DNA of 64,000 bases from Paenibacillus sp. MZ04-78.2 (GTDB lineage Bacteria; Bacillota; Bacilli; Paenibacillales; NBRC-103111). The translations under genes and the position numbers were made by a program. Shown one piece after another: positions 61,793 to 64,000 of the stretch (positions within the stretch are counted from its first letter, which is position 1; the number at the start of each line of letters is the position of its first letter). Under the pieces are notes generated by a model, which was not told the origin of the DNA, ran no database searches, and saw nothing but the letters and a program-made list of their open reading frames with translations. Location of the stretch: NCBI RefSeq assembly GCF_024213375.1, contig NZ_JANAVJ010000020.1:1-64000 (forward strand). The letters run 5' to 3'.

Positions 61793-63307
61793 ATGCGGAT
61801 AACGAATTTGCTGCATTTTTCCGAATATCACCGTTTCTATGTCGTGCGGGATTTCGCTTTAAGCAGCTTGGATTACAAGATGATGGCCGCGGTGTATCAG
61901 CCGATGATCGGCGCTTACGCCGTCAGCGTATATATGACGCTGTTTCAGCAGCTGCCTGCGGACAAAGTCGGGCATTCGGCGATGGAGCAGCAGCGCAAGC
62001 TGTTTCTGGCGCTGGAGCTGGAAGCGAGCGAGAACGGACGGAAGCTGCTCATCGAGCAGACTTCAAGGCTGGAAGCGGTGGGACTGCTCAAAACGTCGCG
62101 CCGGTTTGCGGCCGCTTCGGATGATTACGTGTACGAGTACACGCTGTTTGCGCCCCTGCCGCCGACGGAATTTTTCCGGAATCAGCATTTGACGCTGCTG
62201 CTGCGGGATAAGGTCGGCAAATATGCGGTGTTTGCGCTGCGAGACGAGCTGGTGCTGCCGGAAGCGCAGGAAATGGCCGACGCCAATACCGAAAATTTGT
62301 CCGTGCCGTTCTACGAGCTGTTCCGTCTGAATACGCAGGTGATCGATCACGAGCTGGAGAAGGCGTTCTTCGAATCGGCGGCGTCCAAGCCTGCCGAAGC
62401 GAAGCCGGAGGTCATGTACAAGGGCTACCAATATGCGGAGATCATTATGCACTTCCCGCGGGAGTCGGTAAACCGGGACTTCGTGGAGCGGCTCAAATAC
62501 GAGCCGGAGCAGTTGGCGACGATCAATTTTGTAGCGAAAAAGTACAACCTGTTCCTGACCGACGTATGCCGGCTTTTGGACGAAGACGGCGTGTTTGACG
62601 AAGACGGCCGGATCGTGCTTGAGCTGCTGCAGCACAAAGCCAATCAAGTGTTCCGGCAGGATAAAAAGCGGACCGAAGAGCGGACGCGGCATATGGCGAG
62701 GATTGCGGATAAAGCCGGCGAGACGGACCGCGCAAGCAATAGCCCGGCACCGGCGGGAGACAAAATCGTCGAGATGGAATATTACCTCGAAGTGCCCGAT
62801 TTGTTTCAAGGAGAATGCAACCAGCATCAATACAACTACATTTTGCGCAATGAGCCGTATACGTTTTTGCTGGAGAAGATTTTCAGTCAAGGCTCCATAC
62901 CGGACGGGCTGCTCGATACGCTGGCCAAGGTCGATTTGAACTACGGCCTGCGCGAGGAAGTCATGAACGTGCTGATTCATTACATGTATGTCAATAAGCG
63001 TTCCTGGTCGAGAGCGTCCATCGAATTCAGCGTCACGGACATGCTGGCCAAGCAGGTCGGTACGTTCGAAGAAGCGGTGCAGTACATCCGCGAGCAAATG
63101 AAGTATCAGGAGCAGCAGCGGACGCGCCGCAGCGCAGGCGCAAGCAGCGCAGGCGCAAGCAGCGCGAATGCTCCGGCCCGGGGAGGCCGGGGGCGGCAGA
63201 AGCCGGTCATTCCGATCGTCAAGGATACACCGTCAGCGAAAACGCTGTCTGCGGCCGAGCGGGAAGCGCTCCGTAAAATGGCGCAGCAGCTCGACGGCAA
63301 GCTGTAA
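61793..63307 (+). CDS. dnaB: Replication initiation and membrane attachment protein DnaB (helicase loader)
   Basis: Gram-positive DnaB brings the replicative helicase to DnaA-bound origin DNA with DnaD and DnaI. The 504-residue protein has a winged-helix N-terminal region from HRFYVVRDFALSSLDYKMMA and a DnaD-like C-terminal domain (SIPDGLLDTLAKVDLNYGLR, YMYVNKRSWSRASIEF). The C-terminal tail contains an SAGAS repeat and an Arg/Gly stretch. ATG 61793 with GGATGGAG is preferred. The long in-frame extension overlaps the terminator region. Confidence 0.88.
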   Translation: MRITNLLHFSEYHRFYVVRDFALSSLDYKMMAAVYQPMIGAYAVSVYMTLFQQLPADKVGHSAMEQQRKLFLALELEASENGRKLLIEQTSRLEAVGLLKTSRRFAAASDDYVYEYTLFAPLPPTEFFRNQHLTLLLRDKVGKYAVFALRDELVLPEAQEMADANTENLSVPFYELFRLNTQVIDHELEKAFFESAASKPAEAKPEVMYKGYQYAEIIMHFPRESVNRDFVERLKYEPEQLATINFVAKKYNLFLTDVCRLLDEDGVFDEDGRIVLELLQHKANQVFRQDKKRTEERTRHMARIADKAGETDRASNSPAPAGDKIVEMEYYLEVPDLFQGECNQHQYNYILRNEPYTFLLEKIFSQGSIPDGLLDTLAKVDLNYGLREEVMNVLIHYMYVNKRSWSRASIEFSVTDMLAKQVGTFEEAVQYIREQMKYQEQQRTRRSAGASSAGASSANAPARGGRGRQKPVIPIVKDTPSAKTLSAAEREALRKMAQQLDGKL

Positions 63308-63375
63308 TAGAGACATAATCATACCAGAGAAGTGTCAGCGAGGCCCGGCTAGCAATCAATGGGGAGGTGCAGCGG

Positions 63376-64000
63376 ATGGAGTCGCTTGGGGAACTTTTAC
63401 GGGGCGGTCAGGGACGTCAGTTGTTGCAGCAGGCGGAAAATAAGGTGCGGGAAGTTGCCTCCGATCCGCTGATCGTCAAGCTGAGAGCCAAACACCCGGA
63501 GCTCGACAGCCAGACGATCAAGCTGAATTTGAACAAGCTGCACCAATATATTACGGAATATAATAACTGCAACAATTGCCCGGGGCTGGACCGTTGTCCG
63601 AACGATATGGAAGGTCATTATACGGTGCTGAATGTTGAGCCCGGAGACGATTGGACCCGGGTGTACGATCAGAAGGTGACATGCAAGAAATTTATCGCCA
63701 GAGCGACGCAGGATGCGGTCCGCAGCCGGATTCGGAGCTTCTATGTGGACGAGCGGGCGCTGTCCCAAGGGTACTCGTCGCTCGAAATTTTCGATAAAGA
63801 CCCGGACCGGGAAGAAGCGATCGGCCGGATTATGCAATACATCGTAACGATTCGTCAGCAGGGTCTACAGCCAACGGGCCTCTATTTAGCCGGTAACTTC
63901 GGAACGGGCAAAACGTTTTTGATGTGCTATTTGCTCTATGAGCTGGCAAAAGAAGGCTACAGCGGGGCGATCGTGTACATGCCGGATTTTGCCGAGGATC
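63376..64000 (+). CDS. dnaI: Primosomal protein DnaI, 3'-truncated by the window
   Basis: DnaI is an AAA+ helicase loader. The visible 208 residues hold the N-terminal zinc-binding/helicase-binding domain, with CNNCPGLDRCPN near residue 61 and a later Cys in VTCKKF, then Walker A in LAGNFGTGKTFL near 178. GGGGAGGTG precedes ATG 63376. The gene follows dnaB by 68 bases, the usual order, and runs off the right edge. Confidence 0.92.
   Translation, partial: MESLGELLRGGQGRQLLQQAENKVREVASDPLIVKLRAKHPELDSQTIKLNLNKLHQYITEYNNCNNCPGLDRCPNDMEGHYTVLNVEPGDDWTRVYDQKVTCKKFIARATQDAVRSRIRSFYVDERALSQGYSSLEIFDKDPDREEAIGRIMQYIVTIRQQGLQPTGLYLAGNFGTGKTFLMCYLLYELAKEGYSGAIVYMPDFAED

Overview
This 64 kb window looks like chromosome of an aerobic, endospore-forming, low-to-mid-GC Gram-positive bacterium of the Paenibacillus type (Paenibacillaceae); this is inferred from gene content, not from a marker gene. 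Spore genes (a GerA-type germinant receptor operon, GerQ, Sda), an SLH-domain surface protein, copper-amine-oxidase-type stalk domains, HemQ, a Rex-like operator and the gram-positive replication loaders DnaB and DnaI all fit. No rRNA, tRNA, CRISPR array or intact insertion sequence was seen. Most of the window is moderately GC-rich core sequence. Two AT-rich patches (about 1-850 and 53,200-54,800) look accessory.

Layout. 1-1,300: AT-rich small genes, including two overlapping ORFs of unknown function coupled to a short peptide with a signal-like N-terminus. 1,373-6,368: a germinant receptor operon in the order A-C-B-C. 6,594-8,547: two metallohydrolases on either side of a deletion scar that carries the frameshifted tail of an oligopeptide ABC ATPase. 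8,700-12,121: aas-lplT lysophospholipid salvage operon behind a FapR-like box. 12,185-13,640: gerQ and an aldo/keto reductase, reverse strand. 13,766-18,782: urease operon ureABC-FGD without ureE. 18,898-20,639: ctaB and a SCO copper chaperone for cytochrome oxidase assembly. 20,666-25,373: an AEC transporter, a toprim protein, an S-layer-type protein and an MFS transporter. 25,530-29,743: membrane proteins, a CvpA-like/transglutaminase protein and a class B penicillin-binding protein. 29,797-33,526: a manganese- or zinc-type ABC transporter with a probable MntR operator. 33,543-39,529: sugar isomerase-like protein, asparagine synthetase, HAD phosphatase, DUF456 protein and a lipid flippase. 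39,762-49,278: DUF2515 protein, stalk-domain lipoprotein, SPFH protein with an RHH partner, thioredoxin-like protein, ctaA, a UbiD decarboxylase, a HEPN protein and an SDR.

49,345-61,550 resembles the yut/yum/yui neighbourhood of Bacillus: NifU-like, yuzB, yutJ, an iron-sulfur A-type carrier, yumC, ndh, hemQ and yuiB. It is interrupted by mqnE (futalosine menaquinone pathway), by an AT-rich cassette with a Cro/C1 repressor and its two operators, and by sda behind a cluster of DnaA boxes. 61,793-64,000 holds dnaB and the start of dnaI, cut by the window end.

Respiration is the common thread of the second half: NADH oxidation (ndh under Rex), menaquinone (mqnE, UbiD), heme (hemQ) and heme A/copper delivery (ctaA, ctaB, SCO). 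Sporulation genes are scattered, and sda links replication initiation to sporulation. All functions are from reading the sequence and from family knowledge; no search was run.
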